Assembly (NCBI RefSeq): GCF_011684115.1
Contig: NZ_JAADJV010000003.1
Location: 495,711-559,710, forward strand
Source: Rahnella aceris
GTDB taxonomy: Bacteria > Pseudomonadota > Gammaproteobacteria > Enterobacterales > Enterobacteriaceae
Direction: 5' to 3'
DNA: 64,000 nucleotides
A model generated the notes under the pieces. The model ran no database searches. It was not told the DNA's origin and saw nothing but the letters and a program-made list of their open reading frames with translations. Of the stretch, positions 25,602-34,559 are shown piece after piece. How positions within the stretch are numbered: the stretch's first letter is position 1; every line of letters begins with the position of its first letter. The translations under genes and the position numbers were made by a program.

Positions 25602-26098
25602 CCGTCACCTTGCTCGGTCAGGGCACGATAACGGTTCTCACCCGCAGCCAGGCCGTCACACCGGACAGCCGGCATTTCATTGCTTCAGAACTTTTGGCGA
25701 CAGAACACAGGGCGGCGGGCAACTGGTATCATCACTGGCCTGAAGAGGATTGCGGAAACCGTCTGCATGCTAAAGCCCTGATCACGCTTTGCCAGCACCA
25801 TGTTCTCTCCTCTACGGAGAGTCTGCTGGTCTACGATTCACGGTATCCGGCCGCACGCGGCGCCACCCCTTTACTGCAAAGTTTGCTGTGCCACTGCCCG
25901 GAATTTTCCGAAGCCTGGGGGATTTGCAGTGGCCGTTTTGATCCCGGTGAGGCGTACAGGCTGGCTCAGACCCTGATGCAGGAGGAATGCCGCTTACTTT
26001 ATCTCTACGACCCGATACAAAGGCTGAGTCAGGATCCCACGCCTCAGGAGTCAGAATTGCACTATCTGATTTTCTCGGCACGGATGTTGAGAAAGTAA
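25592..26098 (+). CDS. Unknown 168-residue protein, possibly half of a degenerate KAS III fold
   Basis: No family recognised with confidence. AAGAGGTG precedes the ATG, which overlaps the acyl-CoA dehydrogenase gene by 10 bases, and its stop overlaps the hydrolase start (TAATG), so it is a real coupled gene. The stretch AWGICSGRFDPGEAYRLAQTL followed by RLLYLYDPIQRLSQDP has the same pattern as the nucleophile-elbow region of the two degenerate KAS III proteins at 17117 and 29048. Inference: a short, one-half thiolase-like subunit that may pair with the KAS III at 26903. Confidence 0.55.
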   Translation: MPVTVTLLGQGTITVLTRSQAVTPDSRHFIASELLATEHRAAGNWYHHWPEEDCGNRLHAKALITLCQHHVLSSTESLLVYDSRYPAARGATPLLQSLLCHCPEFSEAWGICSGRFDPGEAYRLAQTLMQEECRLLYLYDPIQRLSQDPTPQESELHYLIFSARMLRK

Positions 26099-26919
26099 TG
26101 GATAATTTGCTGGTTTCGCTGACAGATAAGCTGTCAACCCCGGCTGTTTTTCCGATGCGACCTTCAGAGGTGCAGCAGCTCGCGCTAATGAGAACGGAAA
26201 CAGTGCATTGCGGGCCATATCGCAGCCGGGTGCTGATCAGTCAAGGTCCGATGCAGGCGGCAAAAAAAGCGCTTGTGTTACATGGCTGGGGCGGTCATCC
26301 CCTGATGCTGGCGCAGGCTAAAGATATTCTGCTGGCGCAGGGATATGAAGTGTATCTGCCGTTTTTACTCGGACATGATCCGCAAACGCCAGCCCCCTGT
26401 GATTTTCCCGCACAGTGCCAGTTACTGCTCACCCTGCAAAATACCTTTGGTGCTTTCGACACCGTCGTTGCCCATTCTGCTGGCGGGCTGATCACCGCCT
26501 TGTCGGCATCTCTCGGCTTTCGCTTCAGCCGGCTGGTGCTGATGTCAGTTCCGGCCTCGTTTACCAGCCTGTTGCAACACTATCTGCGGCAAAATCATCT
26601 GCCTGAATCTTATCTTGCCCCGCTGTGCGCGTGGTATCAGGCCCGCTTCCCGGCACCGGAGATGCCCGCAACGGACTCGCTTTTTGCGCTGGGCGACATC
26701 CCTGCACTGATACTTCAGGGTCAGCAGGACACCAGAATCAATCCGGCCGATGCGTGGAAAATTCACCGTCAGTTACCCGGCAGCCAACTGGCATTGATAG
26801 AGCATACCGGCCATCTGGGTGTGCTGACTCATCAACGGACACACTACGAATTAAACGCCTTTCTCCGTACGGCAAACGCTGATCCTGAAAAAAGGAGCCA
26901 CTATGTTGGGTCACATTGA
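26098..26919 (+). CDS. Alpha/beta hydrolase
   Basis: 273 residues. Oxyanion-hole motif LHGWGGHPLML, nucleophile elbow AHSAGGLITAL (Ser of GHSxG-type elbow, first Gly replaced by Ala), acid in LILQGQQDTRINP and catalytic His in EHTGHLG. It may act as a thioesterase releasing product from a carrier, or as an esterase. I start it at 26098 because that ATG overlaps the preceding stop as TAATG; the frame open from 25987 lies inside the previous gene. It is paralogous in layout to the hydrolase at 42718. Confidence 0.78.
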   Translation: MDNLLVSLTDKLSTPAVFPMRPSEVQQLALMRTETVHCGPYRSRVLISQGPMQAAKKALVLHGWGGHPLMLAQAKDILLAQGYEVYLPFLLGHDPQTPAPCDFPAQCQLLLTLQNTFGAFDTVVAHSAGGLITALSASLGFRFSRLVLMSVPASFTSLLQHYLRQNHLPESYLAPLCAWYQARFPAPEMPATDSLFALGDIPALILQGQQDTRINPADAWKIHRQLPGSQLALIEHTGHLGVLTHQRTHYELNAFLRTANADPEKRSHYVGSH

Positions 26920-27889
26920 ATCCCTGACGGTCTACATTCCTGAACAACGGAAATCACTGGCGGAAGTCGCGCCCGCGCTGCAACTGAGTCCGCTGGATAT
27001 CAGAATGTTTTCCCGCTTTTACGGGCTGGCAAATTTCCCACGCCAGCCGGGTTCACTTGATGATCTGTTGCGCCCGTTGTTAAAGCAGTTCACCGACCAT
27101 CACGCTGATTGGCTCCCCCGCATTAAACATGTGGTGCATGCCCATACGCTGCCCGGCATTCGCCCTTTCGACCTGTCGGGCAAAGCCCTGCTCGACGAGG
27201 CCGGATTTGCTGACGACACCCATTACACCTCGCTGACGATGGGGCATTGTTCGACGTCATTGTCAGCCGTGGAATATGTTTGCAGCCGGATTAAAACGGG
27301 GGAATATGCTTTGTTGCTGGTCGGCGAAAAGGCCTTTCACCCCAAAGTCGAACTGATCGACGATACCACCATTATGGGCGAAGCGGCCTGCGCCGTTCTG
27401 CTCAGTCGCGCCGGGGAACGCTGCAAAGTGACCGCCAGATACAGCATGCAGGCGGGAGAATTCAGTCAGCATCGCGGAAATGAATCAGGTAAGGAATCAC
27501 GCTTCGCCAGCGTTTATTTTTCTTTTATCGCCACCGCGATGCGCAATGCTCTGGAACATTTCGGGCATACTGCCGGTTCACTTGACTGGATTGCACCGCA
27601 TAATGTGAATTTATCGTCATGGCAGAAACTTGCTGACGAACTGAATATTCCGCGGCAAACACTATTTCTCGAAAACGTGCCACGTTATGGTCATTGTTTC
27701 GGCGCAGATCCTTATCTGAATTTGGCGACATTGATCCGTCAGAAAAGATTATCGCCCGGCAATCATGTGATGCTGGTGAGCGTAGGAATGGGCGCGACCT
27801 TCTCTTCATTGCTGCTGGTATTATCAGCCGGTAATGAAATTCCGGTATTTTGCAATTTGGAGCAATTTCCAGATATTAAGCAGGATTAA
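26903..27889 (+). CDS. KAS III-like condensing enzyme, catalytic
   Basis: 328 residues, AAAAGGAG before the ATG, overlapping the hydrolase gene by 17 bases. Nucleophile Cys116 in TMGHCSTSLSAVEYV, base His233 in APHNVNLSSW, and His264 at the FabH Asn position (RYGHCFGADPYLN). The C-terminal GVGMGATFSSLLL-like strand closes the fold. It is one of four catalytic-type KAS III homologues in the cluster; its degenerate partner, if any, could be the short protein at 25592. Confidence 0.78.
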   Translation: MLGHIESLTVYIPEQRKSLAEVAPALQLSPLDIRMFSRFYGLANFPRQPGSLDDLLRPLLKQFTDHHADWLPRIKHVVHAHTLPGIRPFDLSGKALLDEAGFADDTHYTSLTMGHCSTSLSAVEYVCSRIKTGEYALLLVGEKAFHPKVELIDDTTIMGEAACAVLLSRAGERCKVTARYSMQAGEFSQHRGNESGKESRFASVYFSFIATAMRNALEHFGHTAGSLDWIAPHNVNLSSWQKLADELNIPRQTLFLENVPRYGHCFGADPYLNLATLIRQKRLSPGNHVMLVSVGMGATFSSLLLVLSAGNEIPVFCNLEQFPDIKQD

Positions 27890-27930
27890 GTTAATACGCA
27901 CTTGTTCTTTATGTGATGTGTTAACTCCTC

Positions 27931-29061
27931 ATGGCTGATATTACCCGATACTACCCGCAGCTGAATGAACTCCAGGCACTGCTCACCACGGCTGGCAAAA
28001 TTTCGGAATATAAACCGGATCAGGCGCTGGCCTGTTTTGATCATCCCGAACTGATGAGCATTGCCTGTATCGGCATTCCCTCCCGTTTTAATCCCTGGGA
28101 AACGGCGGCCTTCTCTGACGTTGATTACTCACATCACTTACAGATCATCGAATATCTGAGCCGGGCAGATGCCAGCGCGATGATGATGTTGCCCGGTGCA
28201 TCCCTTAGCACCCGCGCTATTTTGACGCTCGGCACTGAGCGGCAACAGGCACGGTTTTTCGCCTGCTTTGAACACAGCCCTGCCTGGACATTTTTTGCCG
28301 TCACCGAGCCGGGGTTTGGCTCCGACGCCACGGCAATTGCCTGCGAACTCACGCAAAACAGTCAGGGATGGTGGCTGAACGGGCAAAAGATGCTGGTCGG
28401 CGGCGCGATGCGCGCCAGCGCGGGCCTGGTATTTGCCCGTTATGAACAGACCCACCGGCTGGTGATGGTGTTTCCCGAAGGCAGAACCGGACCTTTGCAG
28501 CGTGAACTGCTCGATACCTTCGGGTTAGCGGGTGCAGCACTGACACGTCTGACGATGACCAATCTGAGTGTCAAAGAAGACGATATTTTAGGGCATGAAC
28601 GCCGGGGATTGCAGCAGGGGCTTAATGCGCTGAGCAAGGTCTTTGAGCGCCACCGTCCCATGGTGGCGGCTATGGCGCTGGGCACCACTTACGGTCTGCT
28701 GAAAGCGCTGGAAACCCGACCATTACCCGCGACTGCGCAACATTGGATCGCCTGCCAGTGGCGTAAATATCATGTTCTCTTTGAGCAGATGCTCGCACTG
28801 GCAGAAGGCTATCGTACGGGTCAGCAGCAATATGCCAGCACCAGCCGCCTCAAATTAAGCGCTACCCGTCTGGCCGAAGAGACGGCGAGCCATCTGCCCC
28901 ACTGGCTCGCCACCGAAGACTGGCTGGAAGAGACTTTCCTGCGCAAGCGCTACCGCGACAGCTTTGCTTTTGAATACATGGAAGGCACCAGCAATATCCA
29001 CTTACTTAACAGCTTCCGCACACCTGAAATTCAGGGAGATCAACGCCATGCTGTACCTTGA
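27931..29061 (+). CDS. Acyl-CoA dehydrogenase-like flavoenzyme 2
   Basis: 376 residues. FAVTEPGFGSDATAIACELT and a central GLVFARYEQ strand bind FAD and substrate; the C-terminal motif FEYMEGTSNIHLLNSF keeps the catalytic Glu. It is paralogous to the enzyme at 24453 (same length, same EGT-x-x-IH-x-LN end), so the cluster has two parallel oxidation steps or a heteromeric enzyme. The following gene begins inside its 3' end. Confidence 0.82.
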   Translation: MADITRYYPQLNELQALLTTAGKISEYKPDQALACFDHPELMSIACIGIPSRFNPWETAAFSDVDYSHHLQIIEYLSRADASAMMMLPGASLSTRAILTLGTERQQARFFACFEHSPAWTFFAVTEPGFGSDATAIACELTQNSQGWWLNGQKMLVGGAMRASAGLVFARYEQTHRLVMVFPEGRTGPLQRELLDTFGLAGAALTRLTMTNLSVKEDDILGHERRGLQQGLNALSKVFERHRPMVAAMALGTTYGLLKALETRPLPATAQHWIACQWRKYHVLFEQMLALAEGYRTGQQQYASTSRLKLSATRLAEETASHLPHWLATEDWLEETFLRKRYRDSFAFEYMEGTSNIHLLNSFRTPEIQGDQRHAVP

Positions 29062-29899
29062 TCCCGCCGATATTGTCAGCCAGTCGTTTCATCACACCGA
29101 AGTCCCTCAACCGGAGTGGGAAACGGATATTCCGCACTGGCGTTCGTATGTTCAGCATTTTTTCGCCGCTAACGGTGAGCCGCTCAGTCAGGAAAACGAG
29201 CAGGTTAACACCTGGATCACCAGCAATGAACGGGCGGCCTTCAGCGATATGGTCGCTACGTTGCTGCCACATCTTGCCCCGGTCGTTCAGCCGCAGCGGG
29301 TGAAAACGGTGCTGATGGCGCACTGGACGCCTGACCTGCACATGGGGAGTTCTGTGGTGAATTTAGCCATACATCAGCTTGGCCTCACCGACTGTCTGGC
29401 GCTGGCAATCAGCGATCGCGGGCCGGATGCGGCGTTGTTCGCCCTTGATGGCCTCAGCGACTGCCTGCAAGGGAAAGCGGAAGACGGATTGTTACTGATC
29501 GCCGAACAAAAAAGCCTGATGTACTTTTCACCGCTGATGGCGCGCCTGCAACCGGAAAACAATGCCTGCCTCTGTCTGGTCAATACGCAACAGCGCGGAT
29601 TACGTTATCTGGGGTATCAGCGTCTGAAAACGTCCGCAGATTTTAGCGAGGCCATCTTGCAGTCCGTTGAGCATTTCGGTTTTACCCGCGAACGGTTAAC
29701 GCTGATCGGCCCTCAAAATTGTCTCGCCAGTTTACCGGAAGGCTTTACGTCACTGGCGGTCAATCCCTGCTTACTTTGCGCGGCGCCTTTTGTCGCCCTG
29801 CGTCAAAACTGGCAGCCCGGACGTGATTATCTGCTGATGAGTGAACACAACGGACGGATAAGCCTGTGCGGTCTGGCGGCAGCAGAGAACCTGAGATGA
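29048..29899 (+). CDS. Degenerate KAS III-like protein (PqsB-like partner), second copy
   Basis: 283 residues from ATG 29048 (AGGGAG upstream), overlapping the dehydrogenase gene by 14 bases. It parallels the protein at 17117: VLMAHWTPDLHMGSSVVNLAI and LALAISDRGPDAALFALDGL, again without Cys at the nucleophile position. The stop overlaps the next KAS III gene as ATGA. Inferred to be the non-catalytic subunit of a heterodimer with the downstream protein, as PqsB is to PqsC. Confidence 0.7.
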   Translation: MLYLDPADIVSQSFHHTEVPQPEWETDIPHWRSYVQHFFAANGEPLSQENEQVNTWITSNERAAFSDMVATLLPHLAPVVQPQRVKTVLMAHWTPDLHMGSSVVNLAIHQLGLTDCLALAISDRGPDAALFALDGLSDCLQGKAEDGLLLIAEQKSLMYFSPLMARLQPENNACLCLVNTQQRGLRYLGYQRLKTSADFSEAILQSVEHFGFTRERLTLIGPQNCLASLPEGFTSLAVNPCLLCAAPFVALRQNWQPGRDYLLMSEHNGRISLCGLAAAENLR

Positions 29900-30843
29900 A
29901 TATTTTTGCGCTGAAAACCTGTATTCCTGTCACACGGATATCGCTTGACGCGATCCTCGCCCATCGCGGCGCGAACCCCAGCGAAGCCCGGACCTTCCGG
30001 CATCTTTTCGGTTTTCAGGAAGCATCAACGCTGGCTGAAGACGAAAGTGCCGCCGCGACGTTTGAATCGCTGTTGCAGCAAACCGCCGTACAGTTAACGC
30101 AGGCTGAAAAAATCGATGCGATTATTTTGGTTCAGGGATTGCCCGCCCGTTCACGACGGCAACGGGTTGATTTAGCGTTGCTGCGGCAACGTTTTGATTT
30201 TATTGCCCCTGACGCACATCTCATCACCCTTAATCAGCAAAACTGCGCCACGTTATTCTGGGGTCTGCTGATGGCTGAGCGCATGCTTGAGCAGGGAAAA
30301 TATCAGTGTGTGGCTCTGCTGGCAGGCGACACGCTGGCAGATTTCAGCCTGGCAGAGCGCTATGTTCCCGGCTGCACATTAATCGGTGATGCCTTTGCAT
30401 GTGCCTTACTGAGACCGGGCGGCGGTGAGCGCAGGGTGTCCGGCATTCACTGTTTTCATCATCCCGCATTCTGGCAGGGCCTCGACGGCAGCCGGGAAGA
30501 TATTAAGCGTTTTTATCAGTCTCATGACGCTCTGATCGACATGGCGCTGCGTCAGTATCCGGCTGAACAGCGGAAGGACGCATGGTTACTGCCTCACAAC
30601 ATTAACCGCCTGAGCTGGCAAACCTGGCGGCGGCATCCTGATCGCGCCCATCAGCGGATCGCCACCGATCTCATCGGGCAATGCGGACATTGTTACACCA
30701 CCGATCCTCTCTTACTGCTCGATACCCACCCGCCAGCCGAAACCGGCCAGCCAGCCATTTTACTTTCTGTCGGGCTCGGCGGTTGGGTGGGCAGCGCCAT
30801 GATCACTTCAGACACATTTGCGGAGCCTCAGGATGCCCGATAA
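29896..30843 (+). CDS. KAS III-like condensing enzyme, catalytic (PqsC-like), second pair
   Basis: 315 residues from ATG 29896. Nucleophile Cys117 (LNQQNCATLFWGLL), base His234 (LPHNINRLSW) and His265 at the Asn position (QCGHCYTTDPLLL). It is shorter at the N-terminus than FabH, lacking the normal CoA-binding loop features. Directly coupled to its degenerate partner and to the P450 gene (overlap 11 bases). Confidence 0.78.
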   Translation: MNIFALKTCIPVTRISLDAILAHRGANPSEARTFRHLFGFQEASTLAEDESAAATFESLLQQTAVQLTQAEKIDAIILVQGLPARSRRQRVDLALLRQRFDFIAPDAHLITLNQQNCATLFWGLLMAERMLEQGKYQCVALLAGDTLADFSLAERYVPGCTLIGDAFACALLRPGGGERRVSGIHCFHHPAFWQGLDGSREDIKRFYQSHDALIDMALRQYPAEQRKDAWLLPHNINRLSWQTWRRHPDRAHQRIATDLIGQCGHCYTTDPLLLLDTHPPAETGQPAILLSVGLGGWVGSAMITSDTFAEPQDAR

Positions 30844-32149
30844 CGCGCAAGCCATCCCTTTTTTCACCCCGCCTTCCTCGCAGTTTGCCCGGCTCGGTTT
30901 TCTTAAAATCGCCGAAATGGCCTGTCGTCAGCACGGAGATAAAGTCTGGATTGGTGAAAAAGACAATGCGGTGCTGCTGCTTGCCGGCGCCCGCCATGTC
31001 CGGTTGCTGATTGAGCAGGAAAGCCAGTTCGTGAAGGAATTTGAACATCTTTCCTCAGCCTCAACTATCGGACGCATCTTGCTGGGCCAGTCACTGACGA
31101 CATCCAAAGAAGGCGAGGAATGGCGGCTGGCGAGGAAACTCACCACACCGCTGGTGAACCCTAAATCCCCGTTGCTGAAACAAAGCACCGACCTCTCCGC
31201 CCGCTGGCTGCTGGATATTCTGCAGGATCCGCAGCAGACTTCATTGCGTGAAATCTGCCTGCACTGGGCGCTGATGTGTGTGGCGGAAGGATTTTTTGGC
31301 CGGGAGATCAGTCTGGCCCAGCTGAATACGCTGATTGGCCATTTCCGTGATATCTATCTGCAACTGATTATCGCCGCACCGGACGCGGATTATGAGGCAC
31401 TGTGCAGGCATCCGGCACTGGTCGCCTTCCGGCTGGAGGCTGAGTCCCTGCTTGGCCCGTTGCTGGATGACGCCAGGGGCGGCAATACCACGATGCTGGA
31501 ACGTCTTTGTCAGGCGCTCAGTCCCGGCGCGCACCCCGAAGCGCGTGAGAGAGTGATCAATCTTCTGCTGGGCAATCTTGCCGCCAGCGTCGATAACACG
31601 GGTATTGCCTTGCTATGGACGCTGACACATCTTTCGCAGCATCTGAACTATCAGCACTGCGTACGTGAGGAAGCGGCTCAGGGCAAACGAAACATGGCCT
31701 CAGCCATTGTCCGGGAATCGCTCCGTCTGACGCCGGTGACAGCGTTTTTTGAGCGCCGGGTGGCAGAAAATATCGTGGTGGATGACGTGGTGATTACGGC
31801 GGGCACGCGGGTTTTATTTTCCCCCTGGCTGATTCACCGTCATGCCGCCTGCTGGGCAGAACCGCTTTGCTTCAGGCCGGAACGGTTTCTGGGTGAAGAG
31901 AAAATTGCGCCGGAGCATTTTTTACCCTTTAGCGTCGGAAAACGAAACTGTGTGGGCATGACTCTGGCTCTCGACCAGCTGACCACGGCGGTTGCGACAC
32001 TGTGCGAACATTTTCAGTTTTCGCTCGCCCCTTCGACGTCACCTGCCGCCCTCACCCCGCTTTTTGCGCTTAATGTCATCCCGCGCGGTGACCTGTCTTT
32101 CATTCTCACGTCCACAAACAAGGCTGAACAGCATGACCACATCCCGTGA
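30833..32149 (+). CDS. Cytochrome P450
   Basis: 438 residues. Haem-ligand loop FSVGKRNCVG (Cys373), K-helix ESLR in VRESLRLTP, and an I-helix segment NLAASVDNTGIALLWTL where the usual acidic-Thr pair reads DNT. Soluble class I type, needing external ferredoxin/reductase, none of which is encoded in the window. Start chosen at ATG 30833 with GGAG upstream; a TTG at 30818 was rejected. Probable tailoring oxidase (hydroxylation or desaturation) of the cluster product. Confidence 0.88.
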   Translation: MPDNAQAIPFFTPPSSQFARLGFLKIAEMACRQHGDKVWIGEKDNAVLLLAGARHVRLLIEQESQFVKEFEHLSSASTIGRILLGQSLTTSKEGEEWRLARKLTTPLVNPKSPLLKQSTDLSARWLLDILQDPQQTSLREICLHWALMCVAEGFFGREISLAQLNTLIGHFRDIYLQLIIAAPDADYEALCRHPALVAFRLEAESLLGPLLDDARGGNTTMLERLCQALSPGAHPEARERVINLLLGNLAASVDNTGIALLWTLTHLSQHLNYQHCVREEAAQGKRNMASAIVRESLRLTPVTAFFERRVAENIVVDDVVITAGTRVLFSPWLIHRHAACWAEPLCFRPERFLGEEKIAPEHFLPFSVGKRNCVGMTLALDQLTTAVATLCEHFQFSLAPSTSPAALTPLFALNVIPRGDLSFILTSTNKAEQHDHIP

Positions 32150-33188
32150 GATCCCGGCGCTGAGCCTGTTCTGCTTCGCCGATGTGGCCAGAGACAACTT
32201 CGCTGATAAATATGAACAATTATTAAGTACCGCACGGCTGGCAGATACGCTGAATTTTCATGCTATCTGGACGCCCGAGCGGCATTTCCATACCTTTGGC
32301 GGCATGTTTGCTAATCCTTCGGTGGTCAGCGCGGCGCTGGCGGCCTGCACGCAACGTATCGGTATCCGGGCAGGCAGCGTGGTGCTGCCGTTACATGATC
32401 CTCTGCGGGTTGCCGAAGAATGGGCCATCGTCGATAACCTGTCTCATGGCCGCGCTGGCGTGGCGTTTGCCAGCGGCTGGCAGCGTAATGATTTTGTGCT
32501 CAGGGCTGAGAATTACCGCCAGAGACAACAGGTTCTTTTTTCCTCACTGGCGCAGGTTCAGGCGCTGTGGCGCGGTGAATCCGTCACACGCCACGAGCTT
32601 TCGCTGCCTGCGCAACCCGAACCGGTCAGCCTGAAAACCTGGCCTGCACCTTTTCAGACGGAGATCCCCGTCTGGCTGACCACCGGCAGTAATCCCGATT
32701 TATTTACTGAGGCCGGAAAACGCGGGCTGAATGTGCTCACCCATCTGGTTTCGCAGACCCGCGAGCAACTGGTGGAAAACTGCGCGGCGTATCGCCTCGC
32801 ACGCCGTCAGGCGGGTTTTGATCCCGCAGAAGGCACCATCACATTAATGCTGCACACGCAGGCCGGAGCAGCACGAAAAACGCTGTTGCCACGGCTTAAA
32901 CCGGCACTTACCGGTTATCTGCAGGCATTTATGGCGCTTTCCGACAATCTCAGTCAACCACGGGTCGCCGATGCGGAGCAAAATGAGAAGAAGCAAGCCT
33001 ACACACTGAAATGGGGAGTGGAGAAATATCTCAACCACTGCGGTTTATTTGGCTCTGCACAAGAATGCGCAGATCAGCTTGCCCGTCTCAGGCAGGAAGG
33101 AATCGATGAAGTTGCGTGCCTGATGGATTTTGGAATGCCTCAATCAAGTGTGGAAGAAACGCTTCGGACACTTGCTACATTGTTATGA
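32133..33188 (+). CDS. Luciferase-like (LLM) flavin-dependent monooxygenase
   Basis: 351 residues, TIM-barrel. The start SLFCFADVARDNFADKYEQLLSTARLADTLNFHAIWTPERHFHTFGG and GSVVLPLHDPLRVAEEWAIVDNLSHGRAGVAFASGW match the natural-product LLM subfamily found beside NRPS/PKS genes, including the monooxygenase that hydroxylates carrier-bound substrate in butirosin (BtrO). It needs FMNH2 from a reductase elsewhere. It overlaps the P450 stop by 17 bases, so both oxidations are probably made together. Confidence 0.87.
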   Translation: MTTSREIPALSLFCFADVARDNFADKYEQLLSTARLADTLNFHAIWTPERHFHTFGGMFANPSVVSAALAACTQRIGIRAGSVVLPLHDPLRVAEEWAIVDNLSHGRAGVAFASGWQRNDFVLRAENYRQRQQVLFSSLAQVQALWRGESVTRHELSLPAQPEPVSLKTWPAPFQTEIPVWLTTGSNPDLFTEAGKRGLNVLTHLVSQTREQLVENCAAYRLARRQAGFDPAEGTITLMLHTQAGAARKTLLPRLKPALTGYLQAFMALSDNLSQPRVADAEQNEKKQAYTLKWGVEKYLNHCGLFGSAQECADQLARLRQEGIDEVACLMDFGMPQSSVEETLRTLATLL

Positions 33189-33200
33189 AATCAAGGAACT

Positions 33201-33860
33201 ATGATGAAAAAAATCACCCTGGCGCTTACCCTGCTCGCCTGTGTCACCAGCACTTCTGCCCTCGCCGCAGAAAAAACATTCCCCCTGGAAGCCTTTAGCG
33301 CAGTAGAAGCCAGACAGGGCATTAATCTCACCATTAAGTGTGCCGCAACGCCGTCTATGGTGGTCTCCGGTTCGCAAGACACGCTGAATAAATTGAAAGT
33401 CACCCATGACAATCACGCTTTACTGCTGGTCAATGATGCCGCTGAAAATGATCGCTTTATCTCGCACACGCTGGATATCACCCTGTATACCAGCGGCCCG
33501 CTGAACAGTCTGGCCGGAAAAGCGGGTGTTAAAATAGCCGCACCGGCCTGTGCGGTGGATCCGAAAACACTGGCCGTTTCCGGCAGTATGGGCACGGATA
33601 TCCGCGCTGAAGGCAAAACGGCTGAACTGAATCTGGATCTGGCCATGGGCGGGAGTTTTAACAAGAAGCCTCAGAATTTTACGGCGGAATCGGCTAACGT
33701 GCGCATGAGCATGGGCGCGGAATCCTCACTGTGTCATATCCCCAAAATTCAGGGCACGCTTGCGGCAGGCGCTCGTGTTTCCGTCAGCGCCTCTGCTCAG
33801 GTGGATACCGGTTCTGCCAGCTCATTTGCCAGCGAGATTTCCACTTCTGGCTGTGCTTAA
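33201..33860 (+). CDS. Secreted GIN-domain (DUF2807-like) protein
   Basis: 219 residues with a clear signal peptide (KKITLALTLLACVTSTSALA). The mature protein is all-beta with short repeated turns: AVEARQGINLTIKC, MVVSGSQDTLNKLKV, LAVSGSMGTDIRAEGKTAELNLDLAMGGS, as in GIN/DUF2807 domains that form a single-stranded beta-helix. Four Cys residues in the mature part could form disulfides. It closes the rightward operon, 12 bases after the monooxygenase; its link to the pathway is unclear. Confidence 0.65.
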   Translation: MMKKITLALTLLACVTSTSALAAEKTFPLEAFSAVEARQGINLTIKCAATPSMVVSGSQDTLNKLKVTHDNHALLLVNDAAENDRFISHTLDITLYTSGPLNSLAGKAGVKIAAPACAVDPKTLAVSGSMGTDIRAEGKTAELNLDLAMGGSFNKKPQNFTAESANVRMSMGAESSLCHIPKIQGTLAAGARVSVSASAQVDTGSASSFASEISTSGCA

Positions 33861-33869
33861 CGCGCCTGA

Positions 33870-34559
33870 TTAACTGTCCGCCTGAAAAATACAGACCTGC
33901 CATCTGACCGGCAGGTCTTTCAGCGGAGCACAGGCGCCATACGCCAGACAATACACCCCGTCGTTTTCAATCAGCCGGTGATGTAACAGGCCGATCTCTT
34001 CTTTACGCTCATCGAATACGTGCGCGATGCCACTGTGCTGCGGGATGGCACAAAAACCGGCGAGCGACTGCGTAAGGCCGGTTCCCCTGACTTTGAGCCA
34101 CGCTTCCTTCACACTCCACAGTCGGGTAAAACGCAACAGGTAATGCGCCTCATCTTCTGCCAGCCAGTGCTGTTCATCAGGGTTGAAAAACCGGCGGGCG
34201 ATGGCTTTTTTCGCCTCAACGTTTCCGCTGACTTTTTCCAAATCCACCCCGACCTCTGCCCCGCGACACAGCACAATCGCCGCCGAAGTTCCGCTGTGGG
34301 ATAAGTTGAAGCACAATCCCGGGAAATCAGGGAGCCAGGGTTTACCCTGAGGCGTTCTTGCGATACTTAACTGTTCATCGGTCACCGATAAGTAGCCCGA
34401 CAATACCTGACGCAGCCAGCACTGCGCCTGCTGTCGCAGCAGTTGCCCTGACAGCGACGCCTCAAAGTGACGGAGCAGGCAAAGCCCCTCTCCTGCCTTC
34501 AGTTCACGCAGGGGATCACAGTGGGAGATTGAGGGTAACGCGGCAACCGGTTCGATCAT
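33870..34559 (-). CDS. Sfp/EntD-type 4'-phosphopantetheinyl transferase
   Basis: 229 residues. Motifs of the Sfp family are in order: GKPWLPDFPGLCFNLSHSG (ATP/CoA side), GVDLEKV (Mg ligand Asp-x-Glu) and FTRLWSVKEAWLKVRGTGL (W-x-x-KEA). It converts apo carrier proteins to holo form; the three discrete carriers of this cluster are the obvious clients. I start at 34559 (MIEPVAALPS); the codons up to 34589 add nothing recognisable. Last gene of the leftward export/regulator operon, overlapping the kinase gene by 44 bases. Confidence 0.87.
   Translation of the reverse strand: MIEPVAALPSISHCDPLRELKAGEGLCLLRHFEASLSGQLLRQQAQCWLRQVLSGYLSVTDEQLSIARTPQGKPWLPDFPGLCFNLSHSGTSAAIVLCRGAEVGVDLEKVSGNVEAKKAIARRFFNPDEQHWLAEDEAHYLLRFTRLWSVKEAWLKVRGTGLTQSLAGFCAIPQHSGIAHVFDERKEEIGLLHHRLIENDGVYCLAYGACAPLKDLPVRWQVCIFQADS
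33893..33921 (+). terminator. Probable terminator of the rightward operon, inside the end of the PPTase gene
   Basis: 9-bp stem AGACCTGCC / GGCAGGTCT with 8-base loop, followed by TTT. The T run is short and the hairpin overlaps the convergent coding sequence. Confidence 0.45.
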
